Shown in pieces: positions 1-8,962 of a stretch of 64,000 nucleotides of DNA. A program made the translations under genes and the position numbers. Source of the stretch: FACHB-1406 sp034189065 (GTDB lineage: Bacteria > Cyanobacteriota > Cyanobacteriia > Cyanobacteriales > Spirulinaceae); contig JAXHVQ010000007.1 of the NCBI GenBank assembly GCA_034189065.1, forward strand, positions 1 to 64,000, in the 5' to 3' direction. Each line of letters begins with the position of its first letter. Positions within the stretch are counted from its first letter, which is position 1. The notes below the pieces were generated by a model. It did not search any database, had not been told where the DNA came from, and saw nothing but the letters and a program-made list of their open reading frames with translations.

Positions 1-235
1 CCCCATCTCCGAAAGCAGCATCTGTAGTCGAAATTTGGGGAATTGGTATAAAGGGGGGAGGCTTTAAACTCAGGATTTGCGGTAAAATGATGGCTGAAAG
101 CGATCGCCCCGGGCGTTCCAACAGTTGCAGGGGGTCAGTCAAACCAATCGGTTGACAAGGCAAGCGAAATACTTCTATTTCTATGCTCTACCCCATAAAG
201 TCTTGATTTTTCCCCATAGAACAGACTCAAAAATC

Positions 236-805
236 GTGAAATTCTCTCGTCATTCTCGATGGAGCGCTATCCTCGCCCTCACGCTCGCCTTCGGAGGAAT
301 GAATGTGCCTCTGCGAGCACAGCAGTCTCCCACCAACGGCTCGAGCCAGCGCAATGCCAGCGTAGAAGTTCGCTTTGATGTCAATCCTCAAGGTCAACCC
401 ATCAACCTAGAACTTGCCGAAAGCACTGGCAACGAAGCGTTTGATACAGCCATCCTCGAAGCGGTTTCGACAATGCGCTTGGGTCCGTCTGAGGAGGAAC
501 GAACTGGAATTTCGGCAACGATCCAAATCGAGTTTGAAGGACTTTCAACCTACGCTTATCCTCCCGAAATCGTTCAGGCATTTGTCGATGGTTGTATGCA
601 AGACGAGGGAACGTCTCAAGCCTTTTGTACTTGTGCTATCGAAGAGGCGCAACAAAACTATCCCTTTGAAGAGTTCCTCGAAGTTTCTTTACAGTGGTCC
701 CAAGGCGGTGTGGGTTCTGAAAAGTCGCAGCAAATCTTGGGTCAAATTATTGGAGATTGCGCGAGCGAACTTCCGTTTGAGGAATTTCAGCCTCAACCTC
801 AATAG
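236..805 (+). CDS. Secreted TonB-C-domain-like protein
   Basis: The product is about 189 aa if it starts at the GTG at 236, which puts a basic n-region (VKFSRHSRW), a hydrophobic stretch (SAILALTLAFGG) and an AQQ end at the N-terminus, a plausible Sec signal. An upstream ATG at 125 in the same frame would add an unlikely 37-residue leader. Residues 45-105 resemble a TonB C-terminal domain (VEVRFDVNPQGQPINL, then a region like the 'A...A..AV...RF.P' core), known from TonB energy transducers and secreted look-alikes. No TonB N-terminal membrane anchor or Pro-rich spacer is present, so energy coupling is unlikely. The C-terminal half has four Cys (GCMQDEG, FCTCAI, GDCASEL), which may form disulfides. 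No operon partner; the next gene is 0.8 kb away. The exact role is unknown. Confidence 0.6.
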   Translation: MKFSRHSRWSAILALTLAFGGMNVPLRAQQSPTNGSSQRNASVEVRFDVNPQGQPINLELAESTGNEAFDTAILEAVSTMRLGPSEEERTGISATIQIEFEGLSTYAYPPEIVQAFVDGCMQDEGTSQAFCTCAIEEAQQNYPFEEFLEVSLQWSQGGVGSEKSQQILGQIIGDCASELPFEEFQPQPQ

Positions 806-1624
806 GCAAAACCTTTCGGTTATATCGCGTTTTCATTTGAGTTGTAAAATCACAGGTGGAAGAATTAAGAATGGAAGAATAGAAGAGGCTTTGAGGAGTT
901 ATTAAAAGTATGAAATATTCTTCTACTGTTTATATTGCATTGGTCAACGCTATATCTCACTTGCGTCACTTGCGGGGAGCGAAGACCGATCGCGATCGCC
1001 TCCATCCCCGTCTACAAAAAAACGTCTTTGTACGCTAAGACGCATCTAAATTGGTTATCGGTCGATCTCCCAGTCAAGAAGTGTCAGACAAGGGCAGCGC
1101 GATTGGACATGAGACCCTTGACACTCCCAGGTCTCCTCGGATTGCGTAACTGATATCAAATCCCTAAATGTTTGCTACAGATAGGCGAGAAGTCTACTCA
1201 CGGCAACAATTCATTGATTTACCCAATCTTTACTAAAAATTCATCCAATCTTTTAAAACAATAACAATGTTGTTTTATTGAATTTATTAAAACAATAGTA
1301 ATGTTGTATAAGCCTTGAAATGCTCTTCTAGCAATAGTTACAGCCATTAGAAGACTAAAATCGCGCCCGAGGGTTGATGTTAATCACACTACACTTTTAA
1401 ATTGGGAAACAAGATAAGATATGAAAGAAAGGTCAGCTTACAGCTCGATCGCTCAAAAACGAGTCTACGAAGTTTCACCGAAAAAAAACAACTGACCGAA
1501 TCGATGAAACCAGACCCGTTGATAGGTTACAAGCACAAGCAAAGTCCCAATCCGGAAAACCCTGTTAACGGATTGTAGAGAAAAATCGAATCCGACGAAT
1601 TCTCCAAAAAACGCGAAAGAAGCG
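806..1624. other. Long intergenic region with a repeated AT-rich motif
   Basis: No convincing gene is visible. A 72-codon frame at 935-1153 has no recognisable domain and no ribosome binding site. Two near-identical 19-bp direct repeats (aaaacaatarcaatgttgt) lie at 1255-1273 and 1289-1307, spaced by 34 bp. The first copy can fold with flanking T residues (AAAACAA / TTGTTTT). They may be a protein-binding site, but nothing else supports this. Confidence 0.4.
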
Positions 1625-2005
1625 ATGACTAACATGACTGGAACCGCCGCCAAACCGATTATTTTTAGCAGTTGGAATTGGGCAACTTCCCCGAAAACTG
1701 AAGCTCAACCCACAAATTCAGTCCAAAAAACGCCCCAAAAAAAGAAGTTTGACCTATTGCATCCCCTTCGCCAATGGTTAAATAATATTGAAGTCGCAGA
1801 CGCTCAGCTCGCGCATCACCTATGCTATCTCATCCCCGCCCAATGCCCGTTCGAGCGCGATATTAAACTCTTTGGGCGCGCCTTATTTCATATTCCCCCG
1901 TTGTGCAAACTCAACCCCCTTTACGAGGAGTTAGTGATGCTGCGCTTCCGCGCTCTGTGCTATCTCGCCGACGAATGCGGTGAAGATATCGGTGCGTACT
2001 GCTAA
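1625..2005 (+). CDS. Mo-dependent nitrogenase C-terminal family protein
   Basis: 126 aa. The C-terminal 80 residues match the cyanobacterial 'Mo-dependent nitrogenase C-terminal' family (PF06967) by its hallmark strings: LRQWLNNIEV, LCYLIPAQCPFERDI, LFGRALFHIPPLCKLNPLYE and LRFRALCYLADECGED. The family is widespread in cyanobacteria, including strains that do not fix nitrogen, so the name does not imply nitrogenase activity. The first 45 residues are variable, rich in Thr, Pro and Lys, and probably disordered. An alternative start is the ATG at 1634. The next gene starts 65 bp downstream on the same strand. Function is unknown. Confidence 0.8.
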   Translation: MTNMTGTAAKPIIFSSWNWATSPKTEAQPTNSVQKTPQKKKFDLLHPLRQWLNNIEVADAQLAHHLCYLIPAQCPFERDIKLFGRALFHIPPLCKLNPLYEELVMLRFRALCYLADECGEDIGAYC

Positions 2006-2070
2006 AATTCCACCAGAGGCCTTTAAGAGTAGAGCTTCGGGCAACCGCGCTCTTCCCAAAAAGTGGAATT

Positions 2071-2826
2071 ATGGCGATTATTGCGCTCAAAGCCTGGTAT
2101 CTGGAACAATACGAACCCATTAGCCAGATTGTCGAACGGCCGCACGACTTGCGGTTAAGTAAAAACAGCTTGCTCAAAGCCGGTTTGCGAGCCGACTTTT
2201 TAGACGATCGCGCCGTTGTAGAAACTTCCAGTTGGTTCGGGCGATACTTAGAAGGAGAAACCATCGAATTTTATATCGAAGGGAGCGGCGGCTATGCCAT
2301 TTCCAACATCGACCTGGTTTCCCACGAAATTTACTTTACCAAACAAGACGTTAGCGCCTTTGGCGACCCCGCGATTTATTTCAGCCAGCAAACCGAATTC
2401 CCACAAGCAAGCGAAACCATTGGAGAAGTCCTTGAAATCGCAGTCCAAAAATTGAACGCGCGATCGCGTCTTCCCCTGACCCTGGAACTGGCCCAGCGCC
2501 CCAAAAACGCCCCTCTGCGCCTCAGCAGCAGCCAATTGCGCAAAATCCGTAAAAGTCTGCTCTTCATCGCCGACGGCACCGCGATCGCACGCGCCCAAGA
2601 AGACAAACTCCTCCTCAGTCCCAACGTTTGCGTCGAACTGGGATACGCCTTAGAGAATAAACGCTCGGCTCAAATTTTGCTCGTGCGCGAAGAACGCCTC
2701 GCCGGACAACTCCCCTTTGACCTGGTCGGTCACCAACAGCTATCATTCACAACAGCCGACGAGTTGCAGAAAACCCTGCCCGAAGTCATCGAAACTTTGC
2801 TTTCGCGATTTAAACTGTTGTCTTAG
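2071..2826 (+). CDS. Conserved protein with a TIR/deoxyribosyltransferase-like C-terminus
   Basis: 251 aa. I do not recognise the N-terminal two thirds (residues 1-150), which are mixed alpha/beta with no membrane segment. From about 160 the sequence reads LLFIADGTAIAR, then SPNVCVELGYALENKR, then QILLV and LPFDLVGHQQLSF. The '(S/N)PNV..ELGYA...K' string followed by an 'ILL' strand and 'PFDL' is typical of TIR-like and nucleoside 2-deoxyribosyltransferase-like nucleotide-binding folds, where the Glu is often catalytic. Here that is E189. The gene stands between the nitrogenase-C family gene and a small orphan, all on the plus strand, so a short operon is possible. It may be an effector of a nucleotide-based immune system or a housekeeping nucleotide hydrolase; the sequence does not decide. 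Confidence 0.5.
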   Translation: MAIIALKAWYLEQYEPISQIVERPHDLRLSKNSLLKAGLRADFLDDRAVVETSSWFGRYLEGETIEFYIEGSGGYAISNIDLVSHEIYFTKQDVSAFGDPAIYFSQQTEFPQASETIGEVLEIAVQKLNARSRLPLTLELAQRPKNAPLRLSSSQLRKIRKSLLFIADGTAIARAQEDKLLLSPNVCVELGYALENKRSAQILLVREERLAGQLPFDLVGHQQLSFTTADELQKTLPEVIETLLSRFKLLS

Positions 2827-2922
2827 AGTCCCACTTTGCAGTAACGTACTGGCGATAGGGGTATTGCGTTCCTTGAAAGCGCAAACGACCCCAATGTTTC
2901 CCCGGGATAGAGGAGATTTTAT

Positions 2923-3174
2923 ATGCCCAGAACGCCTGACGAATACGCCGTTTTCATTATGCTTTCGAGCGGTCATCGAGAAGAAGTCCGTTTTCCAACC
3001 ATTCAAGATTTCCAAAAGTGGTATAGCGGGGAACTAATGCCCAAAGCTGACGACACTAATTTCATCAGCGTCCCCATTAAAAACCTCCAAGGCGAGTATA
3101 TGGTGATCCGACCGAGCGCTGTTGCAGCGATTCGCGTCGAACCCGTCTTTGCGGGAAGCGTAGAACGCTTTTAG
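2923..3174 (+). CDS. Small conserved-looking hypothetical protein
   Basis: 83 aa, soluble, with no signal peptide or membrane segment. A good ribosome binding site (gaggag) lies just upstream of the ATG at 2923. The composition is that of a folded domain: alternating beta-type segments (YAVFIML, FISVPI, YMVIRP, AIRVEP) around one helix (TIQDFQKWYSGEL). The reading frame ends 26 bp before mltA, so the two may be co-transcribed. The family is not recognised. Confidence 0.6.
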   Translation: MPRTPDEYAVFIMLSSGHREEVRFPTIQDFQKWYSGELMPKADDTNFISVPIKNLQGEYMVIRPSAVAAIRVEPVFAGSVERF

Positions 3175-3200
3175 TTGAAGTTTCGTTCCTTCGAGTCAGT

Positions 3201-4388
3201 ATGAAAAAAACAATTGCATTATTCGCACTTTCGTTGGGAGTTGTTTTAGGACTGCCAACCGGCGAGTTAAATGCCCAACAACCCTCTCCTGCGCCAGCAC
3301 CAGCGCAAGTTCCCCTGCGTCGAGTATCCCCCCAGGAAACGTCCCTCGCCCTAGACGAGCAGTTGTTTCGGGGATACTCGGGACAGCCGGGAGATAAGCA
3401 AGTGCTGCTGCAATCGATCGACCATAGTTTGCGCTATTTGAATACGCCAACGGCGGCGAATGCGTATCGGGATTATCCCGTTGCGGGAATTACGCGCGAT
3501 CGCGTTCGTCGTTCTTTGGTGCGGTTTCGCCAACTGGTCGCTAACTCCCGCAGCGCATCACAATTGCAGGCGGCTGTCAAGCGCGAGTTTGCCTTCTATC
3601 AGTCGGTGGGACGGGAAGATGGAACGGTTTTCTTTACCGCCTACTACGAACCCGTCTACTCAGCCAGTCGCGTTCCGACATCGGAGTATCGCTATCCCCT
3701 TTACCGCAGACCAATCGATTGGGACGCATGGCAAAAACCCCACCCCAGTCGCGCTCAACTCGAAGGAATCGATGGGACGGGGTACGGTAGTTTGCTCGCC
3801 GGCAACGAAGTCGTTTGGTTGCGCGATCGCTTTGAAGCGTTTTTAGTGCAAATTCAAGGTTCGGCGCGCCTCTCTTTAACTGACGGCAGCGAAATGACGG
3901 TGGGCTACAATGGGAACACCGATTATCCTTACACCAGCGTCGGCCGAGAAATGGCAAAGGAAGGGAGACTTCCCCTCGACGGACTCACGCTGCCGGTGAT
4001 GATCGATTATTTCAAGCGCGTGCCTGAAGATTTGGATGTTTTTATTCCGCGCAATAATCGCTTTGTTTTCATGCAGGAAACCTACGGCGCGCCAGCAACG
4101 GGGAGTATCGGCGTACCGGTTTCCCCCGATCGCTCTATCGCCACTGACAAGTCCCTGATGCCGCCCGGGGCTCTGGCTTTGGTTCGTACCCGCATCCCCT
4201 ACCCCAATGCGGCAGGGGGGATGGATAGACCCCTTGTGAGTCGCTTTGTGCTCGATCAGGATACGGGGGGCGCGATTAAAACGCCCGGGCGCGTCGATTT
4301 GTTTTTGGGAACGGGACCGGTGGCGGGCGCGCGCGCTGGTATCGTTGGCGGGACGGGGGATTTGTACTACCTGTTGCTTAAAGAGTAG
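3201..4388 (+). CDS. mltA: Membrane-bound lytic murein transglycosylase A
   Basis: 395 aa. The N-terminus MKKTIALFALSLGVVLGLP...AQQ is a signal peptide with no lipobox Cys, so it is probably periplasmic rather than a lipoprotein. Residues 120-290 carry the MltA barrel domain (FFTAYYEP, YPLYRRP, GTGYGSLLAGNEVVWL, FLVQIQGSARL). The C-terminus carries the 3D domain with its Asp-rich active-site strings (DQDTGGAIKTPGRVDLFLG and AGIVGGTGDLYYLL). MltA enzymes cleave the MurNAc-GlcNAc bond of peptidoglycan, leaving 1,6-anhydro-MurNAc, in wall turnover. Length is usual for cyanobacterial members. A Pro/Ala-rich linker follows the signal peptide. A good terminator lies 23 bp downstream. Confidence 0.93.
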   Translation: MKKTIALFALSLGVVLGLPTGELNAQQPSPAPAPAQVPLRRVSPQETSLALDEQLFRGYSGQPGDKQVLLQSIDHSLRYLNTPTAANAYRDYPVAGITRDRVRRSLVRFRQLVANSRSASQLQAAVKREFAFYQSVGREDGTVFFTAYYEPVYSASRVPTSEYRYPLYRRPIDWDAWQKPHPSRAQLEGIDGTGYGSLLAGNEVVWLRDRFEAFLVQIQGSARLSLTDGSEMTVGYNGNTDYPYTSVGREMAKEGRLPLDGLTLPVMIDYFKRVPEDLDVFIPRNNRFVFMQETYGAPATGSIGVPVSPDRSIATDKSLMPPGALALVRTRIPYPNAAGGMDRPLVSRFVLDQDTGGAIKTPGRVDLFLGTGPVAGARAGIVGGTGDLYYLLLKE

Positions 4389-4410
4389 CGCGATCGCGCG
4401 TGTTTTGTCC

Positions 4411-4442
4411 AAAGCCCCGATTTATGCGATCGGGGTTTTGTT
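4411..4442 (+). terminator. Rho-independent terminator after mltA
   Basis: The stem CCCCGAT / ATCGGGG is separated by a short loop and followed by ttttgtt, with an A-run before it. It lies between convergent mltA and the helicase gene and could serve both. Confidence 0.8.
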
Positions 4443-4468
4443 ATGCACATTTTAGGTAATTTGTCAAC

Positions 4469-7400
4469 TTAAAATTCAATAGCGATCGCCTGTTCTATTC
4501 CCTGCACCTGGAGTTTCAAATGGGGAAAATCGCGATCGCCTTCTATAACACCGCGATATCCACCCTGGGGATCGCTAAAAATCAGGGGATTCCCTCCCCG
4601 ACTCTCAACGGTAAACGTCCCCCAACTCACCTGCTGTAACTGCACATCGATCCGCAAGCGTTGCGCGCTCAGAACGTCGGTAATGAGAACCTGTTGAGTC
4701 GCAAACATCACCTTCACAATCAGATGGCGCAATCGAAATTTGACAATTTGCGATCCGATAGTCATTCTCGGCGTTCCCTCGGGCAGTCCGCGAATTTGAT
4801 GCGCGCGCTGGGGGTTAGGCTGCTGGGAAGCTTGGGGGGGGTTTTGGAAGTGGGGATGCTGTGAGGGGGCGTTGGGAGGTGCGAGGGAGAGGGTATCGAG
4901 GGGAATTTCCCACTGTCGGGCTCTACTTTGAATTTCCTTTTCAATGCGTTTGACTTTAGCCGGTTGTTGGGAAGCGCGAGAGTAGTTAGCTTGGCGCAGT
5001 TTGGTGGCTAACCAGCGATCGCGCGCCGCAGTTCGCAGCGATTGAACCGAAGAGTTGATATAATTTTCGTAAAATTCCAGCGTTTCCACCAAAGAACCGA
5101 TTTTTTCGAGGGCAATTCCCACGTGGAGGGGGAACAGATATTGGGTCCAAGGTGTTGGTAGGATGCGTTCTTTGATAAACTCTTCGAGATGCTTGCGGCG
5201 ATTGCTATCTAAGGTTCCCGGCGTTAAGGAGGAGCGCGAGAGGGCGTAGATGAAGTAATATTTTAATCCGACTTTTTCGGCTTCGGGACTCGATAGCAAG
5301 GAAAGGTGCGTTTTGAGGGTGGCGATCGCTTCGTCCCAATAGTGGTGCTGTAGGGTATAGTGCCAGAATAATTTTAGCGCTTCGACGGCTTCTTGGGTTT
5401 TGCAGGCGCGCGCGAAACACGCTTTGGTTTCGGGCAACTGATTTAACCGACTATATATCTTTAAGGCTTTGAGAGGCTCCTGTTGGGCTTCTAGGGCGGG
5501 GGCAACTGCGTTCAACCACTGGGGATGTTGGGGTTGGTTGGCTTGCTTCCACAGCGCCAAAATAAGGTCGTAGCTTTGCGCTTCGAGGAGATAGTCCAAG
5601 CCAGCGGGAATGCCTAAAATCTCGGCTTTGGCTAAATTGTACTCGATTTTGGGCCGAACTCCAATGGCTTCCCAACATTCTACAGCGCGCTCGTGGTTTT
5701 GCGCGCGATAAAAGCAAGCTCCTGCCCGTTCTGCCATTTTCGGATATTTGGCTTGGTGTAAACGCCACAGAATCATTCCCCAAGTTTGCCATTGGCGAGG
5801 GGAAATGTCTGGTGCGGGTGTTTCCAGGGATGGGGTTTCGGTTGTTGAGGCGTTGCGCTGGGGATGAATTAAGGTTTCAATGCTTTCGCCATAGGTTTCA
5901 ATTGCGGCTTTCCATTGATGAGAAGAGCGATAGTTGGTTAAGGTTCCGTTTTCGATTTCTGCGTCTAAAAACTGGCTGAAACTTTGTAAGACGGCGACGT
6001 TTTTTTCTCGGGCTAAAAAAGACGCGATCGCGAGTTGGAAGGGGAAGATAGCAACCGAATCATCTTGTTTTTCCGTCAGTCCTTGGTGGAGGCGAATTAA
6101 TTCTTGCCAGCACATTCCCTCCCAAAAACAATTCCACGCCTGCTCGCGATCGCCTTGGGCGAGAAATTGCTGTCCTGCTTCTAACCAATGTCCTTCAAAT
6201 TTGAGCGCCTGCGCTTCGCAAAATCCCACTTTGGCTTCATCTTTTAATTGCTTGTACGCTCCCTTAGCGCGCCGCATCAATTCTGGGTCTTTGGCATCAA
6301 TACCTTGAGTTTCAAATACTTTTGCATTCAGGCTTACGTCGTCGTTTTTCAAACAATCGGGTTGTGCATAAATTTGAATGAGTTGAAGGTTCTTTTCCCA
6401 CCTCTCTCTTTGGCGAACTGAAGAAATTTTGCTTAAAAATGAGCGAATTTCTTCAAGGCGACTCGCCCGCCGCCATAAATTGCCTTCTCCCTGTGTTGTA
6501 TCCACAACAAATAAGCGTTCTGTCGCTCGACTCGCCGCGACGTAAAGTTTGTTGAGAAAGTATCTACTTTTTTCAGAAGGATATTCGTTATCTCTCCACA
6601 ATTCGGGCGGGCAAGCTTCGCCGAATTTATAAAGGATTACTTGTTTGAATTCTAACCCCTTTGCCGCGATCGCGCTTAAAATATTCCAGGGAGAATTGGA
6701 CTTATCTTCAGGAGAGAGTAAGTGACAAAGAATCTCATCTTCGCGCACGTAGTCTAGTTCTCCGCCTTCGTCGCAAGGAACGATTAAAATGGTATTTTGT
6801 AAAGACTCAACCAGTTTTTCCCGCGCAATGTCATCTACAATCACCTTTTGGGGTTCAAAATCCCCCGGTTTCCGAGACATTTGGGGCTGGAGATCGGAAA
6901 TTTCAAAAAGGGCGCTGCGCCATAACTGAATTAAATTATTCACGCCAACAATTGACGGGAGCGAACGATAATTGTATTGGAGTTCGGTATAATTCATCTT
7001 TATATTTAACTTGCCCGTCGGAGAAAGGGTTCCGATCGCTTCGTTGTAAAAAGCCGCCTTGAGACTTTCCCACCGAAATCCCGTCGGATTTAAGGTTTGC
7101 ATCGGATCCCCCGCAAAGGCAAAGGGCAAACATTCAACATAATGTTTTTCAAGGTCGGTATTAGAAAATACAGACAAGCGTATAATTAACTGCAGTTCTA
7201 ACCGAGTAAAATCTTGCGCCTCATCGCAAAAAATAGCGGTGTAATGGGGACGATAATATTTGCGCTTCAAAATTTCTCGAATTAAATCCTGGTCGTCCCA
7301 GAGTTCTTTTCTTTCCGTATATTTACGGTACCATTGCCAAACAGAGTTGTAAATTTCTTGAAACTCTTCTTGAGAAACAGTTCGTTCTTTCTTGGGGATT

Positions 7401-8806
7401 TCCTCATAATCTTCGAGGGCAAAGTAGGAATTGCGTTCGTCAAGGTAATAGCCTTTAATGAAAGTACGAATTACTTGCCAGCAGCGTTCGGGAGAATAGT
7501 TGCGCTGCTGTTTTCGGGCGAACAATTGGCGGAAGCGATGGAAGGAAACATAATTGGTTTCGAGGAAGCGATCGCGCTCGTCGGCGGGAAGCAAATTCAA
7601 CAAAAAGGTGCGAAAGGTTTGAAAAAACGGCGAAAGATCGGGTAAATCTTCCGACTCGCCGCGTTCTTCGAGGAAGCGATGGTGAGAGGCTAACAGCGCG
7701 GCAACTCGCTTTTTCGCAACGTCGAGCAAGCGGTCGTTGTAAGCTAAAAATAGAGGATGCGGTGTCGTCCAAAAATCGCGCTCGCGCTCTTGGCGATCGC
7801 CTAAATGACGGTGGCAATAGTCGGCGAACAGGTGAAAGAGCATGGTAGACTTACCACTCCCTGCCTGCCCGTTGAGAAAAAGAGGGAGCGAGGGTTGGCT
7901 GGTTGAAACGGCGTGGAGAATCGCCTCTTCTTCGGCTGAAAGGGCGAGATTGGAATTTTCCTCATTTTCGAGCAAAAGCCAACCCTCTTCGTAGGCGAGC
8001 AAATCGCTGGGGTAGGCGCGATGAACCACTGCCGTCAATTCGTCGAGGCGAATGGCATCGGGAATTTTTTCAACGATTGCGTCTTCGGTTCCCAACCAAG
8101 AGAGAATTTCTGCAATTTCTGTCGGGGAAGGAAGAGAGGAGAAGGGTGCGAGGAGGAAAAGGACGTTGCGCGGGGGAGTATCGGCGGTGGTTATTTTACT
8201 GTAGAGGATGTAACAATTGTCTTGGCGATAGAGGCGAATTCCCGGCTGGTTTGTGGTTTCCCCCAAGGATTCCGATTTATCGGCTAAGGTTGCGATCGCC
8301 TCCGAGTAGGTTTTCCAATGGCATTGAATTTCATCTGTGGCAAATCGTTGGACCCACTTTTGACTTTCATACACGATACTGCCGCGCCGGTCAACCTGCC
8401 AATTGGGACGCTTCAACCACTCCAGCAACGCCTTATCTAGGGGTGGGGGAGATGGCTGAAGGGAGCGCGAATTGGCACTTTTTTGTTCTTTGAGCCATTG
8501 TCGCAATAATTCGGGTCGAACGCCATTTAGCTTGCGATCGCGCAGGAATTCTTCGTAAGCGCTATCTCCGCGTCGATAAATTTTTAGCCAACAGAGGACG
8601 CGATCGTCGCCTACGCGCATAACGCACGCAATTAAGCGCAAATTGCCTTCCTTGCGCTTGAGGTAAGGATGAAGGCGCTCGAAACGCGAAGAAACCTCCT
8701 CGAGCGTCATCGTCTCGAGTTCCGCGCACAGTCCATCAAAATGCTCTGACAAACTGCTACGCGATCGCAGCTCCTCCTCAAAGGCAGGGGTACGATAGAC
8801 GTACAT
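4469..8806 (-). CDS. Giant SF1 (UvrD-like) helicase with RelE-like N-terminus and helical-repeat C-terminus
   Basis: About 1445 aa from the ATG at 8806; a TTG three codons upstream is also in frame. Residues 1-100 resemble a RelE/ParE-type fold (YVYRTPAFEEEL near the start; LRLIACVMRV...VLCWLKIYRRGDSAYEEFL). A helicase core follows: Walker A GQAGSGKST near residue 315, Walker B IFCDEAQDF near 530, motif III FAFAGDPMQTL, a YNYRS motif, AKGLEFKQVIL (V) and YVAASRATERLFVV (VI). All the ATPase motifs I could find are intact. The region from about 800 to 1300 is helical and TPR-like, and the last 100 residues form a beta-rich domain. Such proteins could remodel nucleic acid or act in defence; no partner is proven. 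The gene is monocistronic and ends against the mltA terminator. Confidence 0.8.
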   Translation of the reverse strand: MYVYRTPAFEEELRSRSSLSEHFDGLCAELETMTLEEVSSRFERLHPYLKRKEGNLRLIACVMRVGDDRVLCWLKIYRRGDSAYEEFLRDRKLNGVRPELLRQWLKEQKSANSRSLQPSPPPLDKALLEWLKRPNWQVDRRGSIVYESQKWVQRFATDEIQCHWKTYSEAIATLADKSESLGETTNQPGIRLYRQDNCYILYSKITTADTPPRNVLFLLAPFSSLPSPTEIAEILSWLGTEDAIVEKIPDAIRLDELTAVVHRAYPSDLLAYEEGWLLLENEENSNLALSAEEEAILHAVSTSQPSLPLFLNGQAGSGKSTMLFHLFADYCHRHLGDRQERERDFWTTPHPLFLAYNDRLLDVAKKRVAALLASHHRFLEERGESEDLPDLSPFFQTFRTFLLNLLPADERDRFLETNYVSFHRFRQLFARKQQRNYSPERCWQVIRTFIKGYYLDERNSYFALEDYEEIPKKERTVSQEEFQEIYNSVWQWYRKYTERKELWDDQDLIREILKRKYYRPHYTAIFCDEAQDFTRLELQLIIRLSVFSNTDLEKHYVECLPFAFAGDPMQTLNPTGFRWESLKAAFYNEAIGTLSPTGKLNIKMNYTELQYNYRSLPSIVGVNNLIQLWRSALFEISDLQPQMSRKPGDFEPQKVIVDDIAREKLVESLQNTILIVPCDEGGELDYVREDEILCHLLSPEDKSNSPWNILSAIAAKGLEFKQVILYKFGEACPPELWRDNEYPSEKSRYFLNKLYVAASRATERLFVVDTTQGEGNLWRRASRLEEIRSFLSKISSVRQRERWEKNLQLIQIYAQPDCLKNDDVSLNAKVFETQGIDAKDPELMRRAKGAYKQLKDEAKVGFCEAQALKFEGHWLEAGQQFLAQGDREQAWNCFWEGMCWQELIRLHQGLTEKQDDSVAIFPFQLAIASFLAREKNVAVLQSFSQFLDAEIENGTLTNYRSSHQWKAAIETYGESIETLIHPQRNASTTETPSLETPAPDISPRQWQTWGMILWRLHQAKYPKMAERAGACFYRAQNHERAVECWEAIGVRPKIEYNLAKAEILGIPAGLDYLLEAQSYDLILALWKQANQPQHPQWLNAVAPALEAQQEPLKALKIYSRLNQLPETKACFARACKTQEAVEALKLFWHYTLQHHYWDEAIATLKTHLSLLSSPEAEKVGLKYYFIYALSRSSLTPGTLDSNRRKHLEEFIKERILPTPWTQYLFPLHVGIALEKIGSLVETLEFYENYINSSVQSLRTAARDRWLATKLRQANYSRASQQPAKVKRIEKEIQSRARQWEIPLDTLSLAPPNAPSQHPHFQNPPQASQQPNPQRAHQIRGLPEGTPRMTIGSQIVKFRLRHLIVKVMFATQQVLITDVLSAQRLRIDVQLQQVSWGTFTVESRGGNPLIFSDPQGGYRGVIEGDRDFPHLKLQVQGIEQAIAIEF

Positions 8807-8962
8807 TCCACTCAACTGACGCGATTAGGGTAATCCTACTATTGTGTCATTTATTGTCTGTTAAATGTGCAAAGTTCCTCTCCTAGATTGGGGAGAGGGG
8901 TTTAGGGTAAGGGCGATAGAACATTGATATAGGGCGGAGATGCTCCCTTACCAATCTCTTTA

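Noticed and set aside
7903..8493. 196-codon plus-strand frame inside the helicase gene
   Set aside because: Arg-rich shadow frame opposite a gene with clear motifs.
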